Assembly: GCA_963799425.1 (NCBI GenBank)
Contig: CAWCXA010000001.1
Location: 1 to 64,000, forward strand
DNA length: 64,000 bases
Source: CAVWSM01 sp963799425
GTDB taxonomy: Bacteria > Actinomycetota > Actinomycetes > Jiangellales > Jiangellaceae
Direction of reading: 5' to 3'
The notes beneath the pieces are model-generated. The model had not been told where the DNA came from. It made no database searches and was given only the letters and a program-made list of their open reading frames with translations. Of this stretch, positions 19,098 through 28,033 are shown piece after piece; within the stretch, counting starts at the first letter, position 1; every line of letters begins with the position of its first letter. A program made the position numbers and the translations under genes.

Positions 19098-20708
19098 TCA
19101 GGTGGCGCCCTCGGTGCACGGCTCGTGGGTGCTGAGCATCCGCCGCGGCTCGGTCTCTTCGACGTCCGCCTCGGCGGCGCGAGTGCCCGGCGTGCGCAGA
19201 GTGAGCCAGGCAAACGCCGCAACGCCCACCGCCAGCACGCCGGCGATCGCGGCGACGATCTGCATGCTGCTGGTGAAGGCGCCCTGAGCGGCCTCGAGGA
19301 GTGGTCCCCCTAACGCAGGGGGGAGCTGACCGGCCGCCTCGGTGGCGGCGCCCAGCGTGTCTCGTGCGGCGCTCACGGCGTCCGCGGGGACCGCGGCCGG
19401 GGCCTCGCCCACGAGACGCCCGCGGTAGATCGCGACACCGACGCTGCCGAGGATCGCCAGCCCCAGCGCCCCACCGAGCTCGGCCGCCGTCTCCGAGATA
19501 CCCGAGGCTGCGCCCGCGCGCTCCGGCGGGGCGGACCCGACGATCAGCTCGGTCGTCAGGCCGAAGACCGGCGCGAAGCCGAGCGACGTCACCACGGAAG
19601 CGGTCACCAGAAGCCCAAGTCCGTCTTCTCCGCCACGGCCCACCTGCGTCAGCATGAGCAGGCCGACCGCCGCGAGGAACAACCCGCCACCGAGGATCTG
19701 TGCGGTGCTGAAGCGTTGCGTGAGGCGCGGGGTGAGCTGCGACCCCACGACGAATGCCATCGCCGACGGCAGCGACCACAGGCCCGCCTCCAGTGGCGAC
19801 AACCCGACGACGAGCTGCAAGTACTGCGCCACGAACAGGAAGTAGCCGATCGCCACGAAGATCGAGAGGAAGTTGATGGCGAGCGCGCTGTTGAACGACC
19901 GGATCCGGAACAGCGAGACGTCGATCATCGGGTCGGCCAGGCGGAGCTGACGGCGCCACCAGACCACAGCCAGGACGACGCCGACAAGGACACTGAGCAG
20001 CGCAACAGCCGATATGCCGTCCTGCGCCCACGACTTGAGCCCGTACACGACACTGAGCACCGCAGCGACGGACAGCGCCGCGCTGGGCAGGTCGAGACGG
20101 CCGGCGTCGGGGTCGCGGTACTCCGGCAGCACGCGCGGGCCGAGTACGAGAAGCGCGGCCATCACGGGCAGCGCGAGCAGGAACACCGACCCCCACCAGA
20201 ACACTTCCAGCAGAGCGCCGCCGAGAACTGGCCCGATCGCGGCCCCGGCGGAGAACGATCCGATCCACACGCCGATCGCCGTTGACCGCTGTTTGGGGTC
20301 CTGGAACATGTGGAAGATCAGCGAAAGCGTCGAGGGGGCGATGGTCGCACCGGCGATCCCCAACAGTGCTCGCGAGACGATCAACATCTCAGCGCTGCTC
20401 GAGAATGCTGCGAGCAAGGAGAAGGCACCGAAGGCCACTGCGCCGATCATCAGGATGCGCCGTCGGCCAACCCGGTCACCCAGCGTGCCCATCGTGACCA
20501 GCGAGCCGGCGACGAGGAACCCGTAGATGTCGATGATCCACAGCATTTGCGTGCTGCTCGGCTGCAGGTCGGCGCTGATCGCGGGCACCGCCAGGTGCAG
20601 CACCGTCAGGTCCATCACGTAGAGCAGGCAGGCCAGCGCCAGCACGGCGAGGCCGGTCCACTCCTTGCGCCCGGCCTTGGACGCCTGCGTCTCGGTCGTG
20701 GTTGTCAC
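19098..20708 (-). CDS. MFS drug exporter, DHA2 (14-TM) family
   Basis: 536-residue major facilitator with about 14 hydrophobic segments. The loop 2-3 motif is GDRVGRRRILMIG, and the motif-C-like stretch SAGAAIGPVLGG is diagnostic of proton/drug antiporters such as EmrB/QacA. The C-terminus has a short acidic tail. The substrate is unknown. It is probably monocistronic; mutY ends 128 bp upstream on the same strand. Confidence 0.92.
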   Translation of the reverse strand: MTTTTETQASKAGRKEWTGLAVLALACLLYVMDLTVLHLAVPAISADLQPSSTQMLWIIDIYGFLVAGSLVTMGTLGDRVGRRRILMIGAVAFGAFSLLAAFSSSAEMLIVSRALLGIAGATIAPSTLSLIFHMFQDPKQRSTAIGVWIGSFSAGAAIGPVLGGALLEVFWWGSVFLLALPVMAALLVLGPRVLPEYRDPDAGRLDLPSAALSVAAVLSVVYGLKSWAQDGISAVALLSVLVGVVLAVVWWRRQLRLADPMIDVSLFRIRSFNSALAINFLSIFVAIGYFLFVAQYLQLVVGLSPLEAGLWSLPSAMAFVVGSQLTPRLTQRFSTAQILGGGLFLAAVGLLMLTQVGRGGEDGLGLLVTASVVTSLGFAPVFGLTTELIVGSAPPERAGAASGISETAAELGGALGLAILGSVGVAIYRGRLVGEAPAAVPADAVSAARDTLGAATEAAGQLPPALGGPLLEAAQGAFTSSMQIVAAIAGVLAVGVAAFAWLTLRTPGTRAAEADVEETEPRRMLSTHEPCTEGAT

Positions 20709-20836
20709 GGCTGCTCCTACGCTCTTGACGGTGCTGTAGGTCGAGACGACCGATGGCCGGGAAAGTCATCGCCGCGGTTGCGATCGGTGATCGACCCAGC
20801 CGTTGTTCGACCGCGGGGACCTCAACTAAGCGGAGG

Positions 20837-21739
20837 TCAATCGCCGCGTCGCGCCGGCAGCCGGAACGACCCATCGCCCAATGGCTCGACAAGCCCGTCG
20901 GCGACCAGGCCGTCGAGCGCGCGTTCACGTTGGGCGGCGACCGGCCACGATGCCTTCAGCACGGCGCGTGCGACTGGGCCCGGATGGTTACGCAGCACGG
21001 CGAGCAGCCGCCCACGGGCTTGGCGGTCGGTGCCCTCGTACGTCTGGCTGCGCCGGGCCGGGCCGTCGTACGGCGGCCGCCCAGCCAACCGCCAGGCGCA
21101 CTGTGCCATCAGCGGGCAAGCCTCGCAGCGCGGGGCTCGCGCCGTGCACACGAGCGCGCCGAGCTCCATCGACGCGACCGCCCATCGCGCTGCGGTCGCT
21201 GCGTCCAGTGGTACGAGCGCCGCGGCCGTGCGCTGCTCAGCCGAGGTGGGCGACGACGCCGCGTACTCACTCCCCATGACCACGCGCGCCAGCACTCGGC
21301 GCACGTTGGTGTCGAGCACCACCTGCCGCTGAGCGAAGGCGAAGGATGCCACTGCGGCAGCGGTATAGGCGCCGACGCCCGGCAGCTGCAGGAGCGCATC
21401 GTGCTCGCTGGGCACCTCCCCGCGGTGCCGCTCGACGATCAGCACCGCCGCCTGATGCAGCCGGAGTGCCCGGCGTGGGTAGCCGAGTCGACCCCACTGC
21501 CGTACGGCGTCACCGGGCGACGCGGACGCGAGCAGCGCCGGCGTCGGCCAGCGCTGCAGCCAGGCACGCCACACCGGGTCCACCCTGGCCACGGGCGTTT
21601 GCTGCAGCATCACCTCGCTGACAAGAACCCCCCACGCGCTGCAGTCCGGCCGCCGCCAAGGCAGATCGCGCGCGTGTGTGTCGTACCAGTCGAGAACGGC
21701 GTCGTGGAGCGCGGCGGCGGGCATGATGGGCCGAGTCAC
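20837..21739 (-). CDS. mutY: A/G-specific adenine glycosylase MutY
   Basis: Removes adenine opposite 8-oxoguanine. Catalytic Glu42 is in SEVMLQQT, the helix-hairpin-helix is LPGVGAYTAAAV (119-130) and catalytic Asp143 is in VLDTNVRRV. A [4Fe-4S] cluster C-x6-C-x2-C-x5-C is formed by CTARAPRCEACPLMAQC. At 300 residues it has only a short C-terminal winged-helix-like part instead of the full NUDIX-type domain, as in many actinobacterial MutY proteins. GTG at 21739 overlaps the upstream gene's stop; the ATG at 21724 is an alternative. Confidence 0.96.
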   Translation of the reverse strand: MTRPIMPAAALHDAVLDWYDTHARDLPWRRPDCSAWGVLVSEVMLQQTPVARVDPVWRAWLQRWPTPALLASASPGDAVRQWGRLGYPRRALRLHQAAVLIVERHRGEVPSEHDALLQLPGVGAYTAAAVASFAFAQRQVVLDTNVRRVLARVVMGSEYAASSPTSAEQRTAAALVPLDAATAARWAVASMELGALVCTARAPRCEACPLMAQCAWRLAGRPPYDGPARRSQTYEGTDRQARGRLLAVLRNHPGPVARAVLKASWPVAAQRERALDGLVADGLVEPLGDGSFRLPARRGD

Positions 21740-22134
21740 CGACCCCCGGCGAACTGCGCTTCGCCGTCCTTCAGCGGTCGGAAACGCAAGGCCGACCAAT
21801 GATCGTCGACCGCTACCTGGCTGATGGGTCGCAGCCCGTACTCCGCCACGATGGGCCACAGCGAGTCACGGTTGATGTCGGCCCGGTTGCCTTTCGGGTA
21901 GGCGATCCAGAGAACGGCGGGCTTGAGCAGATCGGCCTCGTGTCTCGCCAGCAATGCGCGGGCCGCAGCCTCGCCGTCAGCGAAGAGCACTGCCACGGTA
22001 GCCGTGCCGAGCGACCTGCTGCGGCTCGCGCCCTCGGGCAGCGGCTCGAGCAGCCCGTCGCGGTCCGGGTGCGAAGTCCAGTACGAGCTCTGCGGCTTGA
22101 CCAGCAGCTTTGCGGCGACGGACTTGGTGGCCAT
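21736..22134 (-). CDS. Conserved hypothetical protein (DUF3052-like)
   Basis: 132 residues. The N-terminus MATKSVAAKLLVKPQSSYWTS and the motif AYPKGNRADINRDSLWPI followed by VAVDDHWSALRFRP match a widespread small bacterial protein, here loosely called DUF3052-like, with no established activity. An ATG 42 nt upstream was rejected because the conserved N-terminus begins at MATKS. Its stop overlaps the GTG of mutY, suggesting coexpression. Confidence 0.65.
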   Translation of the reverse strand: MATKSVAAKLLVKPQSSYWTSHPDRDGLLEPLPEGASRSRSLGTATVAVLFADGEAAARALLARHEADLLKPAVLWIAYPKGNRADINRDSLWPIVAEYGLRPISQVAVDDHWSALRFRPLKDGEAQFAGGR

Positions 22135-22235
22135 GCACGACACCGTACGTCCGAAGAGGCGTGCGTTGTCGCGCACGGTTGGTCGGACGCTGCGCTGGCC
22201 GCGGTGAGCGATGAATTTGCGGTCTGAGAGCAGTC

Positions 22236-22643
22236 ATGGCCAGGAGAGTCGACGCTGAACTGCGGCGATGGGAGTCTGATGTGCCGGTCTTCGGTGGCCC
22301 GTCGCCAGAGTCTCCCCGCGACTCGTCGGCGCCAAGACCCAGAGTCGTACGGGTCGTAGGACCCACCCTGGAGCTCGAGGACTATCGCGCACTCGGCGAG
22401 GAGCTGGCGGCCGTGTTCGGCCAGCCTGAGGTCGTCGAAGTGATCTGCGACGTCAGCGAGGTCACAGCGCCTGACGCCACGGCGGTCAACGCACTGCTGC
22501 GGATGCAGCTGGCCGCGTTGCGAAGCGGCAAGCGGCTAACGCTGCGCGGGTCACGGCCACACCTACGCATGCTTCTCTGGCTATACGGACTCGAAGAGGT
22601 GCTGCGGTCGGACGACGACGCCGTCACGCCGCCAGGGTCATAG
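22236..22643 (+). CDS. STAS domain protein (anti-sigma antagonist-like)
   Basis: 135 residues. After a Pro/Ser-rich N-terminal extension the core VVRVVGPTLELEDYRALGEELAAVF and VICDVSEVTAPDATAVNALLRMQLAAL has the strand-helix layout of STAS anti-anti-sigma proteins. The usual phosphoserine position is occupied by the D-A-T of APDATAV, so regulation by a switch kinase is uncertain. It ends 20 bp inside the convergent sigma factor gene. Confidence 0.72.
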   Translation: MARRVDAELRRWESDVPVFGGPSPESPRDSSAPRPRVVRVVGPTLELEDYRALGEELAAVFGQPEVVEVICDVSEVTAPDATAVNALLRMQLAALRSGKRLTLRGSRPHLRMLLWLYGLEEVLRSDDDAVTPPGS

Positions 22644-23631
22644 GGAGCCCGAACATCGGGAACAGCCTGTCGACGTCGAGGAATGTGTTGTAACCGGCAA
22701 TCTGCCCGTCGACGATCTCGAGCACCACCACTCCCCATGGGACGCGACCGCCGTCTTTGTACTGCGCGAACGCCGGCATGCCGTTGGCGGCACCGATGGG
22801 AACGAGCCGCGAGCCCTTGCACCCGATGCCACTGCCGAGGAGCCACTGAGCAACGTCCTCGCGGCCGCTCAGCCAGAGTGGCAGCGGCGGCATCGACATG
22901 ACCACGTCCTCGCGCATGAGGGCAGTGATCGACTCCACGTCATAACGCTCGAAGGCGTCGACGTAGCGCTGCAGCATGGCCTGCTGTTCGGCGTCGAGCG
23001 GGGCAAAGGTCTCGGTCTCACTGATGTCGGCGGCCGCCAGCGTCGCACGTGCTCGCTGCAGCGCGCTGTTGACCGAGGCGACGGTGGTGTCGAGCAGCTC
23101 GGCCACCTCGGCGGCACTCCAGGCAAAGACCTCGCGCATGATCAGCACCGCCCGCTGCCGGGCGGGCAGGTGCTGCAACGCGGCGACAAAGGCGAGGCGG
23201 ATCGAGTCGCGAGTCGCGGCGATGTCAGCTGGATCAGACACCTCGCTGACGACGCGCGTGTCGGGCATCGGAGTCAGCCAAAGAGTCTCCGGCAACGCAG
23301 GCGGAACTGGCATGCGGCTGGCTCTGGAGACCGGCTCGAGGTCCATCGGACGAGCGCGCCGCTGACTGCTGCTGAGCATGTCTAGGCACACGTTTGTCGC
23401 GATGCGGTAGAGCCACGACCGCAGCTGCGAGCGACCCTCGAACTTGTCGAAGCTGCGCCACGCCCGGATCAGCGTCTCTTGCACCGCGTCCTCGGCCTCG
23501 AATGCGGAGCCGAGCATGCGGTAGGCGTAGCCGGTCAGCTCACGGCGGTGCTGCTCCAGCTGCTGCTCGATGTCGCTGCGATCAACAGATTGCTGGGTCG
23601 GAACGGCATGGTGCGCGCGGACCTCGGTCAT
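22624..23631 (-). CDS. SigG-like ECF sigma factor with SnoaL-type C-terminal domain
   Basis: 335 residues. Sigma region 2 is ELTGYAYRMLGSAFEAEDAVQ with FEGRSQLRSWLYRIATNVC. Region 4 is LQHLPARQRAVLIMREVFAWSAAEVAELLDTTVASVNSALQRAR. A C-terminal NTF2/SnoaL-like domain (from about residue 205) ends in EIVDGQIAGYNTFLD. The layout matches the SigG-type ECF groups that carry a fused domain instead of a separate anti-sigma. No anti-sigma gene adjoins. Region 4.2 and the fused domain may sense a ligand (inference). Confidence 0.9.
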   Translation of the reverse strand: MTEVRAHHAVPTQQSVDRSDIEQQLEQHRRELTGYAYRMLGSAFEAEDAVQETLIRAWRSFDKFEGRSQLRSWLYRIATNVCLDMLSSSQRRARPMDLEPVSRASRMPVPPALPETLWLTPMPDTRVVSEVSDPADIAATRDSIRLAFVAALQHLPARQRAVLIMREVFAWSAAEVAELLDTTVASVNSALQRARATLAAADISETETFAPLDAEQQAMLQRYVDAFERYDVESITALMREDVVMSMPPLPLWLSGREDVAQWLLGSGIGCKGSRLVPIGAANGMPAFAQYKDGGRVPWGVVVLEIVDGQIAGYNTFLDVDRLFPMFGLPMTLAA

Positions 23632-23744
23632 CGATCGTCACCCTTTGCTCGGACGAAAGGCCATGGCCGAAACCGTACCCTCGGCCGCTGACAAGGCGCT
23701 GAGCCCGACCGCATAGGGGGGCTTGCGGTGATATGTCCCGCTCG

Positions 23745-24857
23745 TCAGACGTAGCGCTCGAGAATGCTGGATTCGGCGAGGCGCGACAGCCCCTCGCGGA
23801 CGGTGCGCGCGCGCATCTCGCCGACCCCGTCGACCGCCTGCAGGTCGTCGATGCTGGCCGCCAGCAACTTTTGCAGGCCACCGAAGTGGTCGACGAGGCG
23901 GTCGACGACCGTGCCCGGAAGCCGTGGCACTCGCGCAAGGAGTCGGTAGCCTCGCGGGCTCACCGCTCCATCGAGCTGCTCACCGCCGGAGCCGTAGCCA
24001 AGGGCGCGGGCCACCGACGGCGGGTCCAGCAGCTGTGAAGAATCGAGCGCGTCGAGCTCGCCGAGCACGTCTGCCACCGTGCGGTTGCGCCGGGGCGGCA
24101 GGTAGTCACGTGCCACGAGCTCGCGGTCGATCTCGACACCGGCGACGAGCTCGTCAAGCTGCAGGGCCAGGAGGCGGCCGTCGGCACCGAGCTCGACGAC
24201 ATAGCCCTCGATCTCGCTCGCGATGCGTCGCACCATCTCCAGCCGCTGCGCGACTGCGGTGACATCGCGCACCGTGACGAGGTCCTCGATCTCGAGTGCC
24301 GACAATGTGCCTGTGACCTCGTCGAGTCGCAGCTTGTAGCGCTCCAGGGTCGCGAGCGCCTGGTTGGCCTTGGACAGGATCGCGCCGGGGTCCTCCAGCA
24401 CATATCTCATGCCGCCCACGTAGATCGCGACGATGTGCATCGACTGGCTGACGGAAACCACCGGCAGCCCAGTCATCTGCGCCGTGCGATCGGCGGTGCG
24501 GTGCCGGGTGCCTGACTCGACCGTGAAGATGGACGGGTCGGGCACCAGCTGCGTCGCCGCCCGGACGATGCGTGTGCAGTCCTTGTCGACGATGATCGCG
24601 CCGTCCATCTTGGCCAGCTCGCGCAGCCCCGTGGAGGTGAACTCGACGTTGAGCGTGAAGCCGCCCGAGCAGATCGACTCGACGGTCTTGTCGTCGCCCA
24701 GGACGATCAACGCACCGGTGCGGCCCCGCAGGATGCGCTCGAGCGCATCGCGCAGTGGCGTCCCGGGAGCCACGGCAGCCAAGGTCTGGCGCAGCTTGGC
24801 CTCCGCGCTGCTGCGGTCGCTGGTGGCCACCTCGCCCCCGTCGGTCGTAGTAGTCAC
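23745..24857 (-). CDS. disA: DNA integrity scanning diadenylate cyclase DisA
   Basis: Makes c-di-AMP from two ATP and halts at branched DNA. The DAC domain carries the DGA motif (DGAIIVD, about residue 84) and the ATP-binding RHR motif (GTRHRTADRTA, about 117). It is followed by the helical linker and C-terminal HhH domain (LPGTVVDRLVDHFGGL, VDGVGEMRARTVREGL). At 370 residues with GTG at 24857 it is the usual length. It lies directly downstream of radA, an arrangement conserved between actinobacteria and firmicutes that links c-di-AMP to DNA repair. Confidence 0.97.
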   Translation of the reverse strand: MTTTTDGGEVATSDRSSAEAKLRQTLAAVAPGTPLRDALERILRGRTGALIVLGDDKTVESICSGGFTLNVEFTSTGLRELAKMDGAIIVDKDCTRIVRAATQLVPDPSIFTVESGTRHRTADRTAQMTGLPVVSVSQSMHIVAIYVGGMRYVLEDPGAILSKANQALATLERYKLRLDEVTGTLSALEIEDLVTVRDVTAVAQRLEMVRRIASEIEGYVVELGADGRLLALQLDELVAGVEIDRELVARDYLPPRRNRTVADVLGELDALDSSQLLDPPSVARALGYGSGGEQLDGAVSPRGYRLLARVPRLPGTVVDRLVDHFGGLQKLLAASIDDLQAVDGVGEMRARTVREGLSRLAESSILERYV

Positions 24858-24966
24858 CGGCGCGCGAGAACGCTGCGCAGGGCAGTGACCTGGCGCCGGG
24901 CGTACCCAGAGTGTACGGGGCGTGTGTGAGGAACATGGTGAAGCACGACACAACCTGGACGCCGCA

Positions 24967-26355
24967 CTAGCGATCCGACGACTGACCGACGACTCGCAGG
25001 ACCCGAAGGGCACTCGCGACGTCAGTGATCTCGCGAACCCGCATGCCGTCCGGCGGGTCGCCGGACTCGGGTGGGACGAGCGCCCTGCTGAACCCCAGTC
25101 GGGCGGCCTCCTGCAGCCGCCGTTTGACGGCGCTGACCCGGCGGATCTCCCCGGCCAGACCGACCTCGCCGATGGCGACGAGGTCGTCCGGCAGCGGCCG
25201 ATCGAGCGCAGCGCCGGCGACCGCCAGGGCCACCGCGAGATCGGCCGCGGGCTCGGTGAGGCGGGCGCCGCCAACCGTGGCCGCAAACACGTCTCGATCA
25301 CGCAAGCCGATGCCACCGCGTCGCTCGAGCACAGCCAACACCATTGCCACCCGGGCCGAGTCGAGACCGCTCGTCGCCCGCCGGGCGGACCCCGGGTTGG
25401 CCGGGGCGACGAGAGACTGCACTTCGGTCGGCAGGGGGCGGCGTCCCTCGATCGTCACGGTGACGCATGTGCCGGGGACCGGCTCTGCGTGCCTCGACAG
25501 GAACAAGCCGCTGGGGTCAGGCAACGAGACGATGCCGACGTCGGTGAGGTCGAAGCAGCCGACTTCGTCGCTCGGACCGAAGCGATTCTTGAGCGCCCGG
25601 ACGAGGCGCAGCCGCGAGTGTCGGTCCCCCTCGAACTGCAGCACGACGTCGACCAGGTGCTCGAGCACCCGCGGTCCGGCGACCGAGCCGTCTTTGGTCA
25701 CGTGCCCCACGAGCAGAGTCGGAATGGCTCGCTCCTTGGCCACTCGGATCAGCGCGGCAGCGACCTCACGAACCTGGCTCACGCCGCCGGCCGCACCGTC
25801 GACCTCCACGCTCGCGACCGTCTGCACGGAGTCGACCACCACCAGCGAAGGCTTGACCGCGTCAATGTGGCCGAGCACCGTGGCGAGGTCGGTCTCGGCA
25901 GCCAAGAACAGCTCGTCCGCCAGCCCGTTGGTGCGCCCCGCGCGGAGCCGCACCTGGCTTGCTGACTCCTCGCCGCTGACATAGAGCGCGCGCTCGCCGG
26001 CGCGCGCCCAACGCGCCGCAGCCTCCAGCAGCAAGGTCGACTTGCCGACGCCCGGCTCGCCCGCCACCAGGACGACGGCCCCGGGCACGAGCCCGCCACC
26101 GAGCACCCGATCGAGCTCCTCGACACCTGTCGGCCGTGTGGCCGCTGCCGCATCGTCTACCTCGGCGATCGGGCGCGCCGGTGTGCTCGCTGGGGAAGCC
26201 GACGTCGTACGGACTCGGACCGCGCCTTGCTCCTCGAGCGTGCCCCACGCCTGGCACTCGCCGCACCGGCCGACCCATTTGCCGGCCGTCCAGCCGCACT
26301 CCGCACAGCGGAACATGGGCTTGGCGGCGCGGACGGCAGGTTTGGACGAGGCCAT
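24967..26355 (-). CDS. radA: DNA repair protein RadA
   Basis: RecA-like branch-migration helicase, 462 residues. The N-terminal C4 zinc finger is FRCAECGW and GRCGECQAW (residues 15-36). Walker A GEPGVGKST is near residue 100, the RadA signature KNRFG near 255, and a Lon-like C-terminal domain carries GEVGLAGEIRRV. ATG at 26355 is chosen because the zinc finger follows immediately; upstream in-frame sequence is arginine-rich and non-conserved. disA follows 109 bp downstream. Confidence 0.97.
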   Translation of the reverse strand: MASSKPAVRAAKPMFRCAECGWTAGKWVGRCGECQAWGTLEEQGAVRVRTTSASPASTPARPIAEVDDAAAATRPTGVEELDRVLGGGLVPGAVVLVAGEPGVGKSTLLLEAAARWARAGERALYVSGEESASQVRLRAGRTNGLADELFLAAETDLATVLGHIDAVKPSLVVVDSVQTVASVEVDGAAGGVSQVREVAAALIRVAKERAIPTLLVGHVTKDGSVAGPRVLEHLVDVVLQFEGDRHSRLRLVRALKNRFGPSDEVGCFDLTDVGIVSLPDPSGLFLSRHAEPVPGTCVTVTIEGRRPLPTEVQSLVAPANPGSARRATSGLDSARVAMVLAVLERRGGIGLRDRDVFAATVGGARLTEPAADLAVALAVAGAALDRPLPDDLVAIGEVGLAGEIRRVSAVKRRLQEAARLGFSRALVPPESGDPPDGMRVREITDVASALRVLRVVGQSSDR

Positions 26356-26447
26356 GCGGGAAGCATGCCGGACGGGTCGGACGAAACTGCCCCGCGACGA
26401 GTGAAACGCCGTGCACGACACGCGTCGGGCGAGTCGTACACGGCGCT

Positions 26448-27176
26448 TCAGTTTGCGGAGGGGGCGGCCCGGCACCAACGGACCACCGTGGGTACGGAAA
26501 CCTCGAGCCCCGAAGTCGCCGTGATCGCTGCCCGTGCCACAGCTTCCGGGAACTCGATCTTCAGCACGGCCTCGAGATCGGCACGACGCTCAAACACCCA
26601 CCGCACCGGCAGCCTCCGGACGCGAAAGCCGAGACCGGCCCAGAACCGTTCGACGCGCTCTGCGTTCACATGCGGCCACGCGGCACGGAACCAGGACCCG
26701 TACGCATCACCGAGCAGATCGACATCAACCACTGCCAGCACGCCACCGGGTCGCAACACCCGGAACGCCTCGGCGAGACCTGGCTCGCAGCCAGATCCGA
26801 AGAAATAGGCCCAGCGCGCGTGCACTGCGTCGATCGAACGCGGCGGCAGCGGCAGCGACTCCGCGCCCGACCGTACGACCCGGACCCTTGGCAGACTGGC
26901 GCACCGTCGCTGGGCGCGGGTGGCGAGCTCAGCGTGCGGCTCCACGCCGATGACCTCGGCCCCCTCCACTGCGTACGCCGGGAGGTGGAAACCGGTCCCG
27001 CATCCGACATCGACGATCGACCCGCCGGCCCACGGCGCGACTTCACGCAGCGCTGACCAGACAAGCCCGTCCGGGTCGGAGGCTTCGTTGAGCAACTCGT
27101 AGACGTCGGGCTGCCGCCAGATGTTGGGGCTCGGGATGGGCGTTCCTGTCGGCGGCCGCGGTGCGGCACGGCTCAC
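26448..27176 (-). CDS. Class I SAM-dependent methyltransferase
   Basis: 242 residues of the Methyltransf_11 type. Motif I is SIVDVGCGTGFHLPAYA, an acidic loop is VIGVEPHAEL, motif II is IDAVHARWAYFFG and motif III VLRPGGVLAVVDVDL. The substrate is unknown. It overlaps the upstream cysteine-rich protein gene by 4 bp, suggesting a shared process. Confidence 0.9.
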   Translation of the reverse strand: MSRAAPRPPTGTPIPSPNIWRQPDVYELLNEASDPDGLVWSALREVAPWAGGSIVDVGCGTGFHLPAYAVEGAEVIGVEPHAELATRAQRRCASLPRVRVVRSGAESLPLPPRSIDAVHARWAYFFGSGCEPGLAEAFRVLRPGGVLAVVDVDLLGDAYGSWFRAAWPHVNAERVERFWAGLGFRVRRLPVRWVFERRADLEAVLKIEFPEAVARAAITATSGLEVSVPTVVRWCRAAPSAN

Positions 27177-27988
27177 GAGTCGCCGACCTGCTGCACGGGT
27201 GTGGCGGCCTCGGAAGCCGCCCGGCCGGTTGCGCGCCGAGACGGACGCACCGGGTCGGCGGGGTGTCGGACAAGCCGCTGCTTGGCGGCCAAGTGCTCCT
27301 CGCAGAGCCGTACGAGCTCCGCATAGGCTTTGTCACCCATCAGCTCGGTGAGCTCGTAAGAGTTGGACACGTAGACCGGCTCGCGGGCGACATGAGCCTC
27401 GGTGTTGCCCGAGCAGTACCAGTCGAGGTCGTGACCACCCGGACCCCACCCACGTCGGTCATATTCGGCAATGGAGATCTCGAGGTAGGTCGTGCCGTCG
27501 GACCGTTCGACATTGCGGTAGGTGCGACGGATGGGCAGCTGCCAGCACACGTCGGGCTTGGTCTGCACGGGGTGGAGCCCGACGCGCAGCGCATATCCGT
27601 GCAGGGCGCACCCGTAACCTCCGGCGAAGCCAGGCCGGTTGAGGAAGATGCATGCTCCGTCGAACACGCGAGTCTTGCGCGCACCGTCGTCATCGCGCTC
27701 GGTCCAGCCGTTCTTCCGGCCCTCCGCGCGGTGCTGCCAGTCGTCGTCGGTGAGCTGCTGCACATAGCCCTTGACCCGTTTGACGTCAGCCTTGTCGGAG
27801 AAGTGCGCACCGAGCGTGCAGCATCCATCGTCGGGACGGTCGGCGTAGATGCCTTTGCAGCCCTGGCCGAAGATGCACGTCCAGCGCGAGGTGAGCCACG
27901 TCAGATCGCATCGGTAGACCTGCTCGCTGTCGGTCGGGTCGACAAACTCCACCCACGCGCGGGGAAAGTCGAGAGGCACCTCAGGCAC
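27173..27988 (-). CDS. Conserved cysteine-rich protein, possible metal-cluster protein
   Basis: 271 residues with many cysteines: YRCDL (27), TCIFGQGC (38/44), GCCTLG (57/58), then single cysteines in GACIF, YGCALHGYAL, VCWQLP and WYCSGN. The spacing resembles YkgJ/DUF3109-like proteins thought to bind zinc or iron, but I cannot assign it firmly. WECHL-type catalytic motifs are absent. The C-terminus is basic and low-complexity. It is first in a two-gene unit with the methyltransferase and divergent from the HAD phosphatase. Confidence 0.6.
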   Translation of the reverse strand: MPEVPLDFPRAWVEFVDPTDSEQVYRCDLTWLTSRWTCIFGQGCKGIYADRPDDGCCTLGAHFSDKADVKRVKGYVQQLTDDDWQHRAEGRKNGWTERDDDGARKTRVFDGACIFLNRPGFAGGYGCALHGYALRVGLHPVQTKPDVCWQLPIRRTYRNVERSDGTTYLEISIAEYDRRGWGPGGHDLDWYCSGNTEAHVAREPVYVSNSYELTELMGDKAYAELVRLCEEHLAAKQRLVRHPADPVRPSRRATGRAASEAATPVQQVGDS

Positions 27989-28033
27989 AGAGTCAGGCTA
28001 GCCGTAGGAGGGCACAACGTACGATGCTGCGGG

